A DNA stretch of 64,000 bases from Pseudomonas beijingensis (GCF_030687295.1 NZ_CP117425.1:4406001-4470000); one strand, 5' to 3'. Counted from the first letter of the stretch, positions 8,020-18,068 are shown. The notes: generated by a model not told the origin, from the letters alone. Numbers and translations are program-made.

Positions 8020-11000
8020 TAAATTCTTTCCATATTCGGCAACCACACGCGAATCAGCGAGAACAGACGATCCAGATCGATCGGCTTGGCCAGGTAGTCA
8101 TTGGAACCCGCCGCCAGGCAGCGTTCCTGATCGTCCTTCATGGCCTTGGCCGTCACGGCGATGATCGGTAGCTTGCGCCAGCGTGGATCCTTGCGGATCA
8201 GCGCGGTGGCTTCAAAACCGTCCATTTCCGGCATCATCACATCCATCAGCACCAGGTCGATGTCGTCGAATTCATTCAGGCGATCGATCGCCTCCAAGCC
8301 ATTGCGGCCGATGACAACGACCGCACCCTTCGCCTCAAGGGCGCTGGTCAGGGCAAAGATATTGCGCACATCGTCGTCCACCAGCAGCACCTTGCGGCCT
8401 TCGAACACCTTGTCGCGGCTGCGGGCGGTCTTGAGCATCCGCTGTCGTTCATGGGACAACCGGGATTCGACTTTGTGCAGAAAGAGTGTCACCTCGTCCA
8501 GCAAGCGCTCTGGCGAACGGGCGCCCTTGATGATGATCGAGCGTGAATATTTGCGCAGCTCGGCTTCCTCGTCCCGTGTCAGGTTGCGCCCGGTGTAGAC
8601 GATCACCGGCGGGAAGGAGCAGATGTCTTCGCTGGACATGCGCTTGAGCAGGTCATTGCCAAGCATGTCCGGCAACTTGAGGTCGATGATCATGCAGTCG
8701 TAGACGTTGGTGCGCAGCAGGTCCAGGGCTTGCTGGGCGAAGCCAACGGCGGTGATTTCGATGTCATCGTCGCCGATCAGGCGAGTAATACTGTCACGTT
8801 GCAAGTCGTCATCTTCCACCAGCAGCACCCGCTTGACCTTCTGGGTCAGCTTGGCTTCCAGGCGGGCGAACACGTCCTTGAGTTCTTCGCGGGTGGTCGG
8901 CTTGACGGCATAGCCGACGGCGCCCATGTGCATGGCGGCTTCAACGCGGTCTTCGACGGAAATCACGTGCACCGGAATGTGCCGGGTTTCGGCCTGCTCC
9001 TTGAGCCGCTGCAACACCGTCAGCCCGGAATGGTCCGGCAGGCGCATGTCCAGCAGGATCGCGTCGGGAGCCAGTTGCAACGCCAGGTCGAAGCCTTCGT
9101 CGGCACCGTGCGCCACCAGGCACTGGTAACCGAGCTCGTGGGCCAGGTCGAACAGAATCCGGGCGAACTTGGGCTCGTCTTCGATCACCAGGATGCACCG
9201 GGTGTCGAACGGCGCCCTGTCGCGGTCGTCGGCGAATCGGGCAATCGGCATATCCACCTCAGCGATCAGCGGCGCTGGCGCGGCTTTGGGGGTTACGGGA
9301 GCCGGCGCGGTGGCCGTCGGGGTGAACGTCATCGGCTCTATCGGCGCATCCCCGGGTTCGACGTAACGCTCAGGCAATACCAGCGTAAACACACTGCCCT
9401 GCCCTGGCTCGCTGGAAACGGAGATCGAGCCGCCCAGCAACGTGGCCAGGTCCCGGGAAATCGACAATCCCAGGCCCGTGCCACCGTAACGACGGTTGGT
9501 GGTGCCATCGGCCTGACGGAACGCTTCGAAGATGCTTTGTTGCTGATCGGCGGCGATGCCGATCCCGGAGTCGCGCACCATGAACGCGATGCCGGAGCCC
9601 GGCTGGCCTGCCACGGACAGGCTGACGGAGCCCCGCTCGGTGAACTTCACGGCGTTGGACAACAGGTTCTTGATCACCTGTTCCAGGCGCTGGCGATCGG
9701 TGTAAAGCACCGCCGGCGCGTCGGGCAGCACCTGGACCTCGAAACTCAAACCCTTGTCGGCCGCCAGCGGCTTGAACATATCTCGCAGCCCTTCCACCAG
9801 ACGTTGCACACTGGTGTTTTCTGGACGCACTTCCAGTTTTCCGGCCTCGACCTTGGAGATGTCGAGAATGTCGTTGATCAGGTTCAACAGGTCGTTGCCA
9901 GCGGAGTAGATCGACTCGGCAAACTTGACCTGCTCTTCGCTGAGGTTTTGCTGCGGATTCTCCGCCAGCAGCTTGGACAGGATCAGCGAGCTGTTGAGCG
10001 GCGTTCGCAGCTCGTGGGACATGTTGGCCAGGAACTCGGATTTGTACTTGCTTGAACGCTGCAGCTCTTCGGCGCGCTCCTGCAACTGGATCTGGGCCAG
10101 GTTCAGTTCGCTGTTCTTCTGGTCCATGGCGTCGCGCTGCTCGGCCAGTTGTTCGTTGGTCTGCTCCAGCTCCTGCTGCTGGGTTTCCAGGTGGGCCTGG
10201 GATTCCTTGAGAATGCGCGACTGCTCTTCCAGCTCTTCGTTGGCAGTCTTGAGCTCTTCCTGCTGGACTTGCAGCTCTTCGTTCAACTGTTGGGTTTCGG
10301 CCAGCACTTCCTGCAAGCGCTGGCGATAACGGGCGGCTTCGATGGAGGTGCCGATATTGCCGGCGATCAACTCCAGCAGCTCGATGTCACGCTCGGTCAA
10401 TGGCCGCAGGAAACCCAGTTCGATGACACCGTTGATCCGGTCATCGTCACTGGTGGGCACCACCAGTACGCTGTTGGGCAGGCCTTGCCCCAATCCGGAG
10501 CTGACTTTCAGGTAATCGCTCGGCACGTCATCCAGACGAATGAGCCGCCCCTGCTGCACGGCCTGACCCGCGATGCCTTCACCGGCGACGATCACCTGTT
10601 GTTGTTCTTCATCCTCCCGGGACAGGCCGTAGCTGGCGACGCGCTTGAGGACACCATTTTCTTCCCGCGCATAAAGCGCAGCGACAGCGACGTCCAGGTA
10701 TTTCGCACAGAACTGAAGGATGTTGCGACCCAACAGGTTCAGCGACAGTTGCCCCAGGACCTGCTCGGCCAGCAGCGTCTGGCCGTTACGCAACCAGGCC
10801 TGCTTCTCCAGGTGCAAAGCGCTGCGTTGCTGGACTTTCAGGCTGGCGCTGTAGCTTTCGGACAGGTTCAACAGATCCCGGCGACCGACGTAGGCCAGCA
10901 ACCCGCTGACCGCGGCGACGAACAATAGATAAAGGGCAATGCTCCAGACGGTGGTGGTACGCACTTCCTCGTTGCGCGCCGCGCGCAGTTGCTGCTCGGT

Positions 11001-11501
11001 CTCGACGACTTCTTCGAAGGACTGGCGAATTTCGTCGGTCAGGCGCTTGCCGCGTCCGGCCTTCACCGCGCCCCGGTAATCACCGCTGCTGCGTTGCAGG
11101 TCGATCATGCTCTGGGCGTAATTGGCCCACTCCGTCTGGAGGGCTTGAATCTTGTGCAGGCGGTCGGTCTGGACCGGGTTATCGGCTGTCAATTCCAGCA
11201 ATGTGTCCAGCGCCACGGCGATCCGTGGCTTGGCCACTTCGTAGGGGTCGAGGAAGTGCTCGTCCCCACTTAACAGGTAGCCGCGCATGCCGGTTTCCAG
11301 GTCCACGCTCAGCTTGAGTGCTTCGTTGGCGTTATTGATCACCCTGTCGGTATGGCCGACCCACTGGATCACCGACAGCAGATACGTGATAAGGATGATG
11401 AAAAACACCGCGCTGAGGGCGCCTATGCCCAGCGGCAGGCTGATGTTGCGGCTCAGGAGCTTGCGAAAACTTTGCTCGTCGACCGAAGACGAAGGAGTCA
11501 T
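8019..11501 (-). CDS. Large hybrid histidine kinase: CHASE3-GAF-HK with three receivers
   Basis: 1160 residues. An N-terminal membrane helix (about 21-45), a periplasmic four-helix CHASE3-like sensor and a second membrane helix (about 185-205) are followed by a GAF domain (about 255-395) and a long coiled coil rich in Q and E (about 395-480). HisKA has the histidine in FLANMSHELRTPLNS; HATPase shows DSGIGIA and GTGLGLSIS. Three consecutive receivers follow, with aspartates in ILLDMRLPD, MIIDLKLPD and VLMDVMMPEMDG. It heads the operon and is the likely sensor. Three receivers give room for branched phosphorelay to the downstream receiver proteins. The stimulus is unknown. Confidence 0.92.
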   Translation of the reverse strand: MTPSSSVDEQSFRKLLSRNISLPLGIGALSAVFFIILITYLLSVIQWVGHTDRVINNANEALKLSVDLETGMRGYLLSGDEHFLDPYEVAKPRIAVALDTLLELTADNPVQTDRLHKIQALQTEWANYAQSMIDLQRSSGDYRGAVKAGRGKRLTDEIRQSFEEVVETEQQLRAARNEEVRTTTVWSIALYLLFVAAVSGLLAYVGRRDLLNLSESYSASLKVQQRSALHLEKQAWLRNGQTLLAEQVLGQLSLNLLGRNILQFCAKYLDVAVAALYAREENGVLKRVASYGLSREDEEQQQVIVAGEGIAGQAVQQGRLIRLDDVPSDYLKVSSGLGQGLPNSVLVVPTSDDDRINGVIELGFLRPLTERDIELLELIAGNIGTSIEAARYRQRLQEVLAETQQLNEELQVQQEELKTANEELEEQSRILKESQAHLETQQQELEQTNEQLAEQRDAMDQKNSELNLAQIQLQERAEELQRSSKYKSEFLANMSHELRTPLNSSLILSKLLAENPQQNLSEEQVKFAESIYSAGNDLLNLINDILDISKVEAGKLEVRPENTSVQRLVEGLRDMFKPLAADKGLSFEVQVLPDAPAVLYTDRQRLEQVIKNLLSNAVKFTERGSVSLSVAGQPGSGIAFMVRDSGIGIAADQQQSIFEAFRQADGTTNRRYGGTGLGLSISRDLATLLGGSISVSSEPGQGSVFTLVLPERYVEPGDAPIEPMTFTPTATAPAPVTPKAAPAPLIAEVDMPIARFADDRDRAPFDTRCILVIEDEPKFARILFDLAHELGYQCLVAHGADEGFDLALQLAPDAILLDMRLPDHSGLTVLQRLKEQAETRHIPVHVISVEDRVEAAMHMGAVGYAVKPTTREELKDVFARLEAKLTQKVKRVLLVEDDDLQRDSITRLIGDDDIEITAVGFAQQALDLLRTNVYDCMIIDLKLPDMLGNDLLKRMSSEDICSFPPVIVYTGRNLTRDEEAELRKYSRSIIIKGARSPERLLDEVTLFLHKVESRLSHERQRMLKTARSRDKVFEGRKVLLVDDDVRNIFALTSALEAKGAVVVIGRNGLEAIDRLNEFDDIDLVLMDVMMPEMDGFEATALIRKDPRWRKLPIIAVTAKAMKDDQERCLAAGSNDYLAKPIDLDRLFSLIRVWLPNMERI

Positions 11502-11775
11502 GGAAAGGGCCTTGGTGGACAGTTGAAATCGGTGGAGTTTGCCCGAAAAAACGCGCTTGGATCCACATTTTCTGACAAGTCAAAGACGCAAATCCCACGA
11601 CGATCCGTCTTGTAGCAGGGAAGCGACTATCCTTGTCAGCTCTTGTACTATAGATCCTTTCTTGTACAACCTACGGAACTTGTGCCGCCTTGGCGCTTAC
11701 TCATAAAAGAGGCTCATGAATGAGGCCAGTTTTTTTCCGTGCCCTTCCCGCTCCCATCTTTCGAGAATGTCTATT

Positions 11776-12147
11776 ATGTCCACCGCCCCTGCCGCCACCC
11801 AACCCACCATCCTGGTAGTCGAAGACGACGATATTGTACGGATGCTGATCGTTGACGTGTTGGAAGAGCTGGAATATCAGGTGCTGGAGGCGGACGGTTG
11901 TAAGCAGGCGCTGGAGTTTTTGTCCGACCACCATCAGCCCATCGCCCTGATGATGACCGACGTTGGCCTGCCGATAATGGACGGGCGGGAACTGGCCAAG
12001 AGGGCTAGACTCGAGCGGCCGCAACTGCCGGTGCTGTTTGCCAGCGGTTACGCAGAAAGCATCGATGTGCCTGAGGGCATGTCGGTGATCGGCAAGCCCT
12101 TCTCCATCGATCAGTTGCGGGACAAGGTCAAACGCATTCTTGCTTGA
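11776..12147 (+). CDS. Single-domain response regulator
   Basis: 123 residues, one receiver domain: VVEDDDIV, phospho-acceptor aspartate in MMTDVGLPIMDG, FASGYAES switch region and GKPFSIDQL lysine. The N terminus is set at the ATG at 11776, where CGAGA lies about nine bases upstream; ATGs at 11716 and 11767 are in frame but less well placed. It is transcribed divergently from the hybrid-kinase operon across a 270-base spacer, so it may be a further phosphate acceptor for that system. It resembles the receiver at the end of the KaiC-linked kinase more than a DNA-binding regulator. Confidence 0.85.
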   Translation: MSTAPAATQPTILVVEDDDIVRMLIVDVLEELEYQVLEADGCKQALEFLSDHHQPIALMMTDVGLPIMDGRELAKRARLERPQLPVLFASGYAESIDVPEGMSVIGKPFSIDQLRDKVKRILA

Positions 12148-12224
12148 GCCGGATCGCATTCTTGGTCACTATCGGCGCCCCGCGCGCCGATGGCGCCTGA
12201 TTCGCGCCAAGGAACCCCCTGCCC

Positions 12225-13517
12225 ATGCGTCACCCCACCGCCACCAAAGTCCTGGTTATCGGCTATGTCTGGCCCGAGCCGCGTTCATCGGCGGCCAGTG
12301 GGCACATCATGCAAATCCTCGACACCTTCCTCGGCCAAGGCTGGGACATCACCTTCAGCAGCCCGGCTGGCCCGGGCGAGCAGCGCGCCGACCTGGTCGC
12401 GCTGGGCATCCGCGAAGTGCCCATCGAACTCAATAACAGCAGCTTCGACGCGTTCATCCATACACTTGCGCCCGACATCGTGCTGTTCGACCAGTTCATG
12501 ATGGAGGAACAGTTCGGCTGGCGCGTCGAAAAGCACTGCCCCGGCGCCCTGCGAGTGCTGGAGACCTCCGATCTGCAAAGCCTGCGTCACGCCCGGCCTC
12601 AACGCCTGAAGGAGCGCCTGAAGCACGATGAGGCGAGCGAAGACTTCAGCGACCTCTTCGCCCCGGCCCTGGGCGAGGAGTTCCAACGGATGGCCGACAC
12701 CGACCTGGCCAAGCGGGAAATCGCCGCCCTGTACCGCTGCGACCTCAACCTCATGGTGTCCGAGGTTGAAATCGAACTGTTGGTGGAGCACTTCAAGCTG
12801 CCCCGCAACCTGCTGCACTGGTGCCCGTTGATGCTGGACCTGCCCAGCGGCCCGCCGGTGCCATTCTCGGATCGGGCGCATTTCCTGAGCATCGGCAACT
12901 TCCGCCATGCGCCGAACTGGGACGCCGTGCTCTGGATGAAAAACGCCATCTGGCCGCTGATCCGCCAGCAATTGCCCGGATCGCAACTGCACCTGTACGG
13001 CGCCTACACCCCGCCCAAGGCCGCCGCGTTGCATAACCCGGCCCAGGGCTTCCACATCATGAACTGGGCCGAGGACGCCTTGCAGGTCATGTCGGCCGCA
13101 CGCATCTGCCTGGCGCCGTTGCGTTTCGGCGCCGGGATCAAGGGCAAGCTGATCGACGCCATGCTCTGCGGCACCCCCAATGTCACCACGCCTGTGGGGG
13201 CCGAAGCCATGCATGGCGACATGCCCTGGCCCGGGTCGATAGCCCAGAGCGCCGAAGACATCGCCCGCGCGGCAGTGCAGCTGTATAGCGACCAGGCACG
13301 TTGGACCCAGGCCCAGGAGGCAGGCCTGGCGCTGCTGGAGAGCCGCTACCAGCAACAGGTGCATGGGCCGGCGCTGATCGACAGCATCAACGCTTGCCGG
13401 GCGGACCTGGAGCAACGACGCCGGGACAATTTCACCGGCAGCATGCTGCGTCACCACCAGCACAAAAGCACCCAATACATGTCCCAGTGGATCGAAGAAA
13501 AAAATCGCAACGGTTAG
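12225..13517 (+). CDS. Glycosyltransferase, GT4-like fold
   Basis: 430 residues without membrane segments. The C-terminal half has the GT-B donor-site pattern: FLSIGNFRHAPNWDAV, LHLYGAYTPP, then APLRFGAGIKGKLIDAMLCGTPNVTTPVGAEAM, where the GAGIKGK and G-TPNV-T elements are typical of GT4 enzymes. The N-terminal half (KVLVIGYVWPEPRSSAASGH) fits the acceptor-binding Rossmann-like domain. It would transfer a sugar from a nucleotide donor to an unknown acceptor. It stands alone between a receiver gene and mtlR, with no polysaccharide cluster nearby. AAGGAA precedes the ATG. Confidence 0.75.
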   Translation: MRHPTATKVLVIGYVWPEPRSSAASGHIMQILDTFLGQGWDITFSSPAGPGEQRADLVALGIREVPIELNNSSFDAFIHTLAPDIVLFDQFMMEEQFGWRVEKHCPGALRVLETSDLQSLRHARPQRLKERLKHDEASEDFSDLFAPALGEEFQRMADTDLAKREIAALYRCDLNLMVSEVEIELLVEHFKLPRNLLHWCPLMLDLPSGPPVPFSDRAHFLSIGNFRHAPNWDAVLWMKNAIWPLIRQQLPGSQLHLYGAYTPPKAAALHNPAQGFHIMNWAEDALQVMSAARICLAPLRFGAGIKGKLIDAMLCGTPNVTTPVGAEAMHGDMPWPGSIAQSAEDIARAAVQLYSDQARWTQAQEAGLALLESRYQQQVHGPALIDSINACRADLEQRRRDNFTGSMLRHHQHKSTQYMSQWIEEKNRNG

Positions 13518-13587
13518 ACGTCAGAGTGGCACCCGCCTGGCGAAGGGGGCATTATCCAACGGCGATAACAATAAAAGCGCCAGGCCC

Positions 13588-14493
13588 ATGACCCGAACAG
13601 CCAGAGTCACCGACCCCTCCTATGAGTTGATGGACGACCATAACGGGCTGTCCATCATCTACCGCCAGCATGGTTTTCCCTGCCCGCTGGTGCGCTGGCA
13701 TTTCCACAAGGAATACGAGCTGCACTTGATCGTCGCCAGTTCCGGCAAGGTGTTCATTGGCGACTACATCGGTAACTTCTACCCCCAGTCGCTGTTTCTC
13801 ACCGGGCCCAACCTGCCCCACAACTGGATCAGCCAGGTGGCCGAGGACGAAGTGGTGCCCAAGCGCGACATGCTGGTGAACTTCACCGACGAGTTGTTCG
13901 AAAGCGGCCACCAGGTATTCGCTGAACTCAAGACGGTCGCACCGCTGCTCGAACGCGCCCAATACGGCATCGAGTTCCGCTGCAAGCGCACCATCCGCCA
14001 GGCCATGACCCTGATGCAGCGCATCGCCGACTCCCAGGGCATGAGCCGACTGGGGCACTTTTTCATCCTGATGGAGCTGCTGGCCGCCACGGATGACTAC
14101 CAACTGCTGTCCGGCGCGACCGCCCCGCAAACGGCGGACGAACACAGCATCGACCGCACCAACCGCGCGGTGGACTACATCTTTGCCCATTACGCCCGGG
14201 AGCTGCCCCTGGAAGAAGTCGCCGAGCACCTGGGCATGAAGCCCACCTATTTCAGTCGGGTGTTCAAACAGGCCACCGGCCGCTGCTTCATCGAATTCGT
14301 CAATCGCCTGCGCATCAGCAAATCCTGCGAATTGCTGGCCGATGGCGACAAGCCGGTGACGGATGTGTGTTTTGAATCCGGCTTCAACAACATCTCCAAT
14401 TTCAACCGGCGTTTCCAACAGCTCAAGGGCATGACGCCTTCCCACTACCGGCGGTTGGCGGTGCAGCGGTTGACCGAGCAGAACCAGGGCTGA
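13588..14493 (+). CDS. mtlR: AraC-family activator of the mannitol operon
   Basis: 301 residues: an N-terminal cupin-like sensor (about 20-150, RWHFHKEYELHLIV) and a C-terminal pair of helix-turn-helix units (about 195-295, LEEVAEHLGMKPTYFSRVFKQATG and VTDVCFESGFNNISNFNRRFQ). It lies immediately upstream of and codirectional with the mtl operon, as in P. fluorescens, where MtlR activates mannitol, arabitol and glucitol utilisation. A REP element and the mtlE promoter lie between it and mtlE. Confidence 0.88.
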   Translation: MTRTARVTDPSYELMDDHNGLSIIYRQHGFPCPLVRWHFHKEYELHLIVASSGKVFIGDYIGNFYPQSLFLTGPNLPHNWISQVAEDEVVPKRDMLVNFTDELFESGHQVFAELKTVAPLLERAQYGIEFRCKRTIRQAMTLMQRIADSQGMSRLGHFFILMELLAATDDYQLLSGATAPQTADEHSIDRTNRAVDYIFAHYARELPLEEVAEHLGMKPTYFSRVFKQATGRCFIEFVNRLRISKSCELLADGDKPVTDVCFESGFNNISNFNRRFQQLKGMTPSHYRRLAVQRLTEQNQG

Positions 14494-14522
14494 ATCTCGG
14501 CTCATTTCTGTGGCGGAATTTA

Positions 14523-14610
14523 TGTGGGAGCAAGGCTTGCCCGCGATGCAGACGCCTCGGTTCCCCGGAAGACCGTGTCAACTTCATCGCGGGCAAGCCT
14601 TGCTCCCACA
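14523..14610. repeat. REP pair (TGTGGGAGCAAGGCTTGCCCGCGAT type)
   Basis: Two inverted REP copies, the left at 14523-14547 and the right ending at 14610, with about 40 bases between them, form a long imperfect hairpin. This is the 'GCAAGGCTTGCCCGCGA' subtype, also found at 57492 and 61361. It lies between mtlR and mtlE and could end mtlR transcription. Confidence 0.85.
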
Positions 14611-14672
14611 GATAATTTCCATCGCCACCCCATGCAGTGCAAAAAAGTATCAGCACAAGTGCGACGGATGAT

Positions 14673-14701
14673 TTGTCACGCCGCCCATTGAAGGCTGTAA
14701 T
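14673..14701 (+). promoter_or_regulatory. Candidate mtlE promoter
   Basis: TTGTCA at 14673-14678 and TGTAAT at 14696-14701 are separated by exactly 17 bases, a good sigma-70 arrangement, 85 bases before the mtlE ATG. The mannitol operon starts here in gene order, so this is the expected control point for MtlR. The MtlR-binding site was not identified. Confidence 0.45.
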
Positions 14702-14786
14702 CAGCGCACATTCTTCCCTTCATCCGGAAGACACAAAAACAATAACTGTCCTTCTGCAGCCTTCGGGCGCGGAAAAGGAGTGCGCG

Positions 14787-16097
14787 ATGAAACCTTCGGT
14801 AAAAGCTCTGCTTGTCTCCACCTGCATGACCCTCAGCAGCGTCAGCTTCGGCGCAGAGACCCTCACCATTGCCACGGTCAACAACAGCGACATGATCCGC
14901 ATGCAAAAGCTCTCGAAAACTTTCGAGGCCGAGCACCCGGACATCAAGCTGAATTGGGTGGTGCTCGAAGAAAACGTCCTACGCCAACGCTTGACCACCG
15001 ACATCGCCACCCAAGGCGGACAGTTCGACGTGCTGACCATTGGCATGTACGAAGCTGCACTCTGGGGCGCTAAGGGCTGGCTGGAACCGATGAAGGACCT
15101 GCCGGCCTCCTACGACTTGGATGACGTCTTCCCTTCCGTGCGCGATGGCTTGTCGGTCAAAGGCTCGCTGTACGCCCTGCCGTTCTACGCCGAAAGCTCG
15201 ATCACCTATTACCGCACGGACCTGTTCAAGAACGCCGGGCTGACCATGCCCGAACACCCGACCTGGACCCAGATTGGTGAGTTCGCAGAAAAGCTCACTG
15301 ATAAATCCAAGGAACAGTATGGCCTGTGCCTGCGGGGCAAGGCGGGCTGGGGCGAGAACATGGCGCTGATCACGACCCTGGCCAACGGCTTTGGCGCGCG
15401 CTGGTTCGATGAGAAGTGGCAGCCGCAGTTCAATGGCCCGGAGTGGAAGGATGCACTGAACTTCTACGTCGACAACATGAAAAAATCCGGCCCGCCGGGG
15501 GCTTCCAGCAACGGTTTCAACGAAAATCTCGCGCTGTTCAACAGCGGCAAATGCGCGATCTGGGTGGATGCCAGCGTCGCCGGCTCGTTTGTCACCGACA
15601 AGACCCAGAGCAAGGTGGCCGATCACGTCGGATTCACCTTCGCTCCCCACGAAAAAACCGACAAGGGCACCTCGTGGATGTACTCCTGGTCCCTGGCCAT
15701 CCCGGCCAGTTCCAAAGCCAAGGACGCCGCCAAGGTCTTTACCACTTGGGCAACGTCCAAGGAATACAACCAATTGGTCGCCAAGACCGACGGCATTGCC
15801 AACGTACCACCAGGCACCCGCACCTCGACCTACAGCGACGAGTACATGAAGGCCGCGCCGTTTGCCAAGGTGACCCTGGAATCGTTGAAAGTCGCCGACC
15901 CGAAAGCCCCTACCCTCAAGCCCGTGCCCTACATCGGCATCCAGTTGGTGACCATTCCCGAATTCCAGGCCATCGGCACCCAAGTGGGCAAGTTCTTTTC
16001 GGGCGCGCTGACCGGCCAGCAGACCGTGGACCAGGCGTTGACCGCCGCGCAGTCCACCACCGAACGCGAGATGAAACGCGCTGGGTATCCCAAGTAG
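14787..16097 (+). CDS. mtlE: Mannitol/polyol ABC transporter, substrate-binding protein
   Basis: 436 residues. The ATG at 14787, after AAAAGGAG, gives a signal peptide (MKPSVKALLVSTCMTLSSVSFGA) and a mature extracellular solute-binding protein of cluster B type (TLTIATVNNSDMIRMQKLSKTFEAEHPDIKLNWV). It is the periplasmic binder that delivers mannitol, arabitol or glucitol to MtlFG. It is the first gene of mtlEFGKDYZ. A REP pair separates it from mtlF, which may let the binder accumulate above the membrane components. Confidence 0.9.
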   Translation: MKPSVKALLVSTCMTLSSVSFGAETLTIATVNNSDMIRMQKLSKTFEAEHPDIKLNWVVLEENVLRQRLTTDIATQGGQFDVLTIGMYEAALWGAKGWLEPMKDLPASYDLDDVFPSVRDGLSVKGSLYALPFYAESSITYYRTDLFKNAGLTMPEHPTWTQIGEFAEKLTDKSKEQYGLCLRGKAGWGENMALITTLANGFGARWFDEKWQPQFNGPEWKDALNFYVDNMKKSGPPGASSNGFNENLALFNSGKCAIWVDASVAGSFVTDKTQSKVADHVGFTFAPHEKTDKGTSWMYSWSLAIPASSKAKDAAKVFTTWATSKEYNQLVAKTDGIANVPPGTRTSTYSDEYMKAAPFAKVTLESLKVADPKAPTLKPVPYIGIQLVTIPEFQAIGTQVGKFFSGALTGQQTVDQALTAAQSTTEREMKRAGYPK

Positions 16098-16125
16098 TCA
16101 ACTCATTGAGGCCCGCTCCCGGTTC

Positions 16126-16217
16126 CTGTGGGAGCGAGCTTGCTCGCGATGAGGGCCTCCCAGCCACTATCACGGGCGACTGACACGACGCTATCGCGAG
16201 CAAGCTCGCTCCCACAG
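16126..16217. repeat. REP pair (TGTGGGAGCGAGCTTGCTCGCGAT type) inside the mtl operon
   Basis: Inverted REP copies (left starting at 16126, right ending at 16217) lie in the 157-base mtlE-mtlF spacer. REP hairpins inside operons can stabilise upstream mRNA, fitting the higher need for binding protein. No other element was seen here. Confidence 0.85.
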
Positions 16218-16254
16218 TGGATCTTCATAGGCCCGCAAAAATCGGTTCAATGCC

Positions 16255-17188
16255 ATGAATAGCTCAACGACAACCGCCAAAGCACCCATCGAGATCGCCC
16301 CACCGGCGCGCAAGCTTCGCCTGGCCAACCCGGGCTGGTTCCTGGTCAGCCCTTCGGTCGCCTTATTGCTGCTGTGGATGATCGTGCCGCTGGGCATGAC
16401 CGTCTATTTCTCGCTGATCCGCTACAACCTGCTCTATCCCGGCGAAAACGAATTCGTGGGACTGGAAAATTTCACTTATTTCCTCACCGACTCGGGTTTC
16501 ATGCCCGGCGCCACCAATACCCTGTTGCTGGTGGGCAGCGTGTTGCTGATCAGTATCGTCCTCGGGGTGTTTGATCAGCGCGCTGTTGGAGGCCAGTGAG
16601 TTTTTCGGTCGCGGCATCGTTCGTGTGCTGCTGATCTCACCGTTCTTCATCATGCCCACCGTCGGTGCGCTGATCTGGAAAAACCTGATCTTCCACCCGG
16701 TCTCGGGCATCCTCGCCTCGGTGTGGAAGCTGTTCGGCGCCCAGCCGGTGGACTGGCTGGCCCATTACCCGCTGCTGTCGATCATCATCATCGTGAGCTG
16801 GCAATGGCTGCCCTTCGCGATCCTGATTCTGATGACCGCCATGCAGTCGCTGGACCAGGAACAGAAAGAAGCCGCCCGCCTGGACGGTGCCGGCCCCATC
16901 GCGATCTTCTGGCACCTGACCCTACCGCACCTGGCCCGCCCGATTGCCGTGGTGCTGATGATCGAAACCATCTTCCTGCTGTCGGTGTTCGCCGAGATCT
17001 TCACCACCACCAACGGTGGCCCCGGCTATGCCTCCACCAACCTCGCGTACCTGATCTACAACCAGGCGCTGGTGCAGTTCGACGTCGGCATGGCTTCGGC
17101 CGGTGGCTTGATTGCCGTGGTCATTGCCAACATCGCCGCCATCATCCTCGTCCGGATGATCGGCAAAAACCTCACCGACAAGCAATGA
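16255..17188 (+). pseudogene. mtlF: Mannitol ABC transporter permease MtlF, frameshifted as read
   Basis: An inner-membrane permease of the MalF/sugar ABC type. The first frame (16255-16599) encodes the N terminus and first helices and is then diverted at GTG-TTT-GAT; the rest continues in another frame to 17188 (ISALLEASEFFGRGIVRVLLISPFFIMP..., including the EAA loop EAARLDGAGPIAIFWHLTLP). One extra T in the TTT run at 16570-16572 accounts for it: removing one base restores LGV-LISALLE and a 310-residue protein of normal length. If real, polyol uptake through this transporter would be lost; an insertion-type sequencing error is equally consistent. Confidence 0.85.
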
Positions 17189-17198
17189 GGCCGTCGCC

Positions 17199-18029
17199 AT
17201 GACTCTTCAACAATCCCGTCGCCTGCAAAGCCTGCTGTTGGGCACGCTGGCCTGGGCCATCGCGATCCTGATCTTCTTTCCGATCTTCTGGATGGTGCTG
17301 ACCAGCTTCAAGACCGAAATCGATGCGTTCGCCACACCGCCGCAGTTCATCTTCGCGCCGACCCTGGAGAACTACCTGCACATCAACGAGCGCAGCAATT
17401 ACTTCAGCTTTGCCTGGAACTCGGTGGTGATTTCCTTCAGCGCCACCGCCCTTTGCCTGCTGATCGCGGTGCCGGCGGCCTACTCCATGGCGTTCTATGA
17501 AACCCAGCGCACCAAAGGCACATTGCTGTGGATGCTCTCCACCAAAATGCTGCCACCGGTGGGCGTACTGATGCCGATCTACCTGCTGGCCAAGCAGTTT
17601 GGCCTGCTGGACACGCGTATCGCGTTGATCATCATCTACACACTGATCAACCTGCCCATCGTGGTCTGGATGATTTACACCTACTTCAAGGACATTCCTC
17701 GCGACATCCTCGAGGCCGCACGCCTGGATGGCGCCACGCTCTGGCAGGAAATGGTCCGCGTGCTGCTGCCCATCGCCAAGGGCGGCCTGGCGTCCACCGT
17801 GCTGCTGTCGCTGATCCTGTGCTGGAACGAGGCGTTCTGGTCGCTGAACCTCACCTCCTCCAAGGCCGCGCCCCTGACGGCGTTGATCGCTTCCTACTCC
17901 AGCCCGGAGGGTTTGTTCTGGGCCAAATTATCGGCCGTCTCGACCCTGGCCTGCGCGCCGATCCTGATCTTTGGCTGGATCAGCCAGAAACAGCTGGTGC
18001 GCGGTTTGTCCTTCGGCGCGGTGAAATAA
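17199..18029 (+). CDS. mtlG: Mannitol ABC transporter permease MtlG
   Basis: 276 residues with six predicted membrane helices, the first at about 13-35 (LLLGTLAWAIAILIFFPIFWMVL). The cytoplasmic EAA loop, which contacts the ATPase, is seen at ILEAARLDGATLWQEMVRVLLP. It is a MalG-type partner of MtlF and lies 10 bases after it. With MtlE and MtlK it forms the polyol importer. Confidence 0.92.
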   Translation: MTLQQSRRLQSLLLGTLAWAIAILIFFPIFWMVLTSFKTEIDAFATPPQFIFAPTLENYLHINERSNYFSFAWNSVVISFSATALCLLIAVPAAYSMAFYETQRTKGTLLWMLSTKMLPPVGVLMPIYLLAKQFGLLDTRIALIIIYTLINLPIVVWMIYTYFKDIPRDILEAARLDGATLWQEMVRVLLPIAKGGLASTVLLSLILCWNEAFWSLNLTSSKAAPLTALIASYSSPEGLFWAKLSAVSTLACAPILIFGWISQKQLVRGLSFGAVK

Positions 18030-18068
18030 CCCGCCCTACACCATTATCAGAAGTGGAGGCCCATCATC

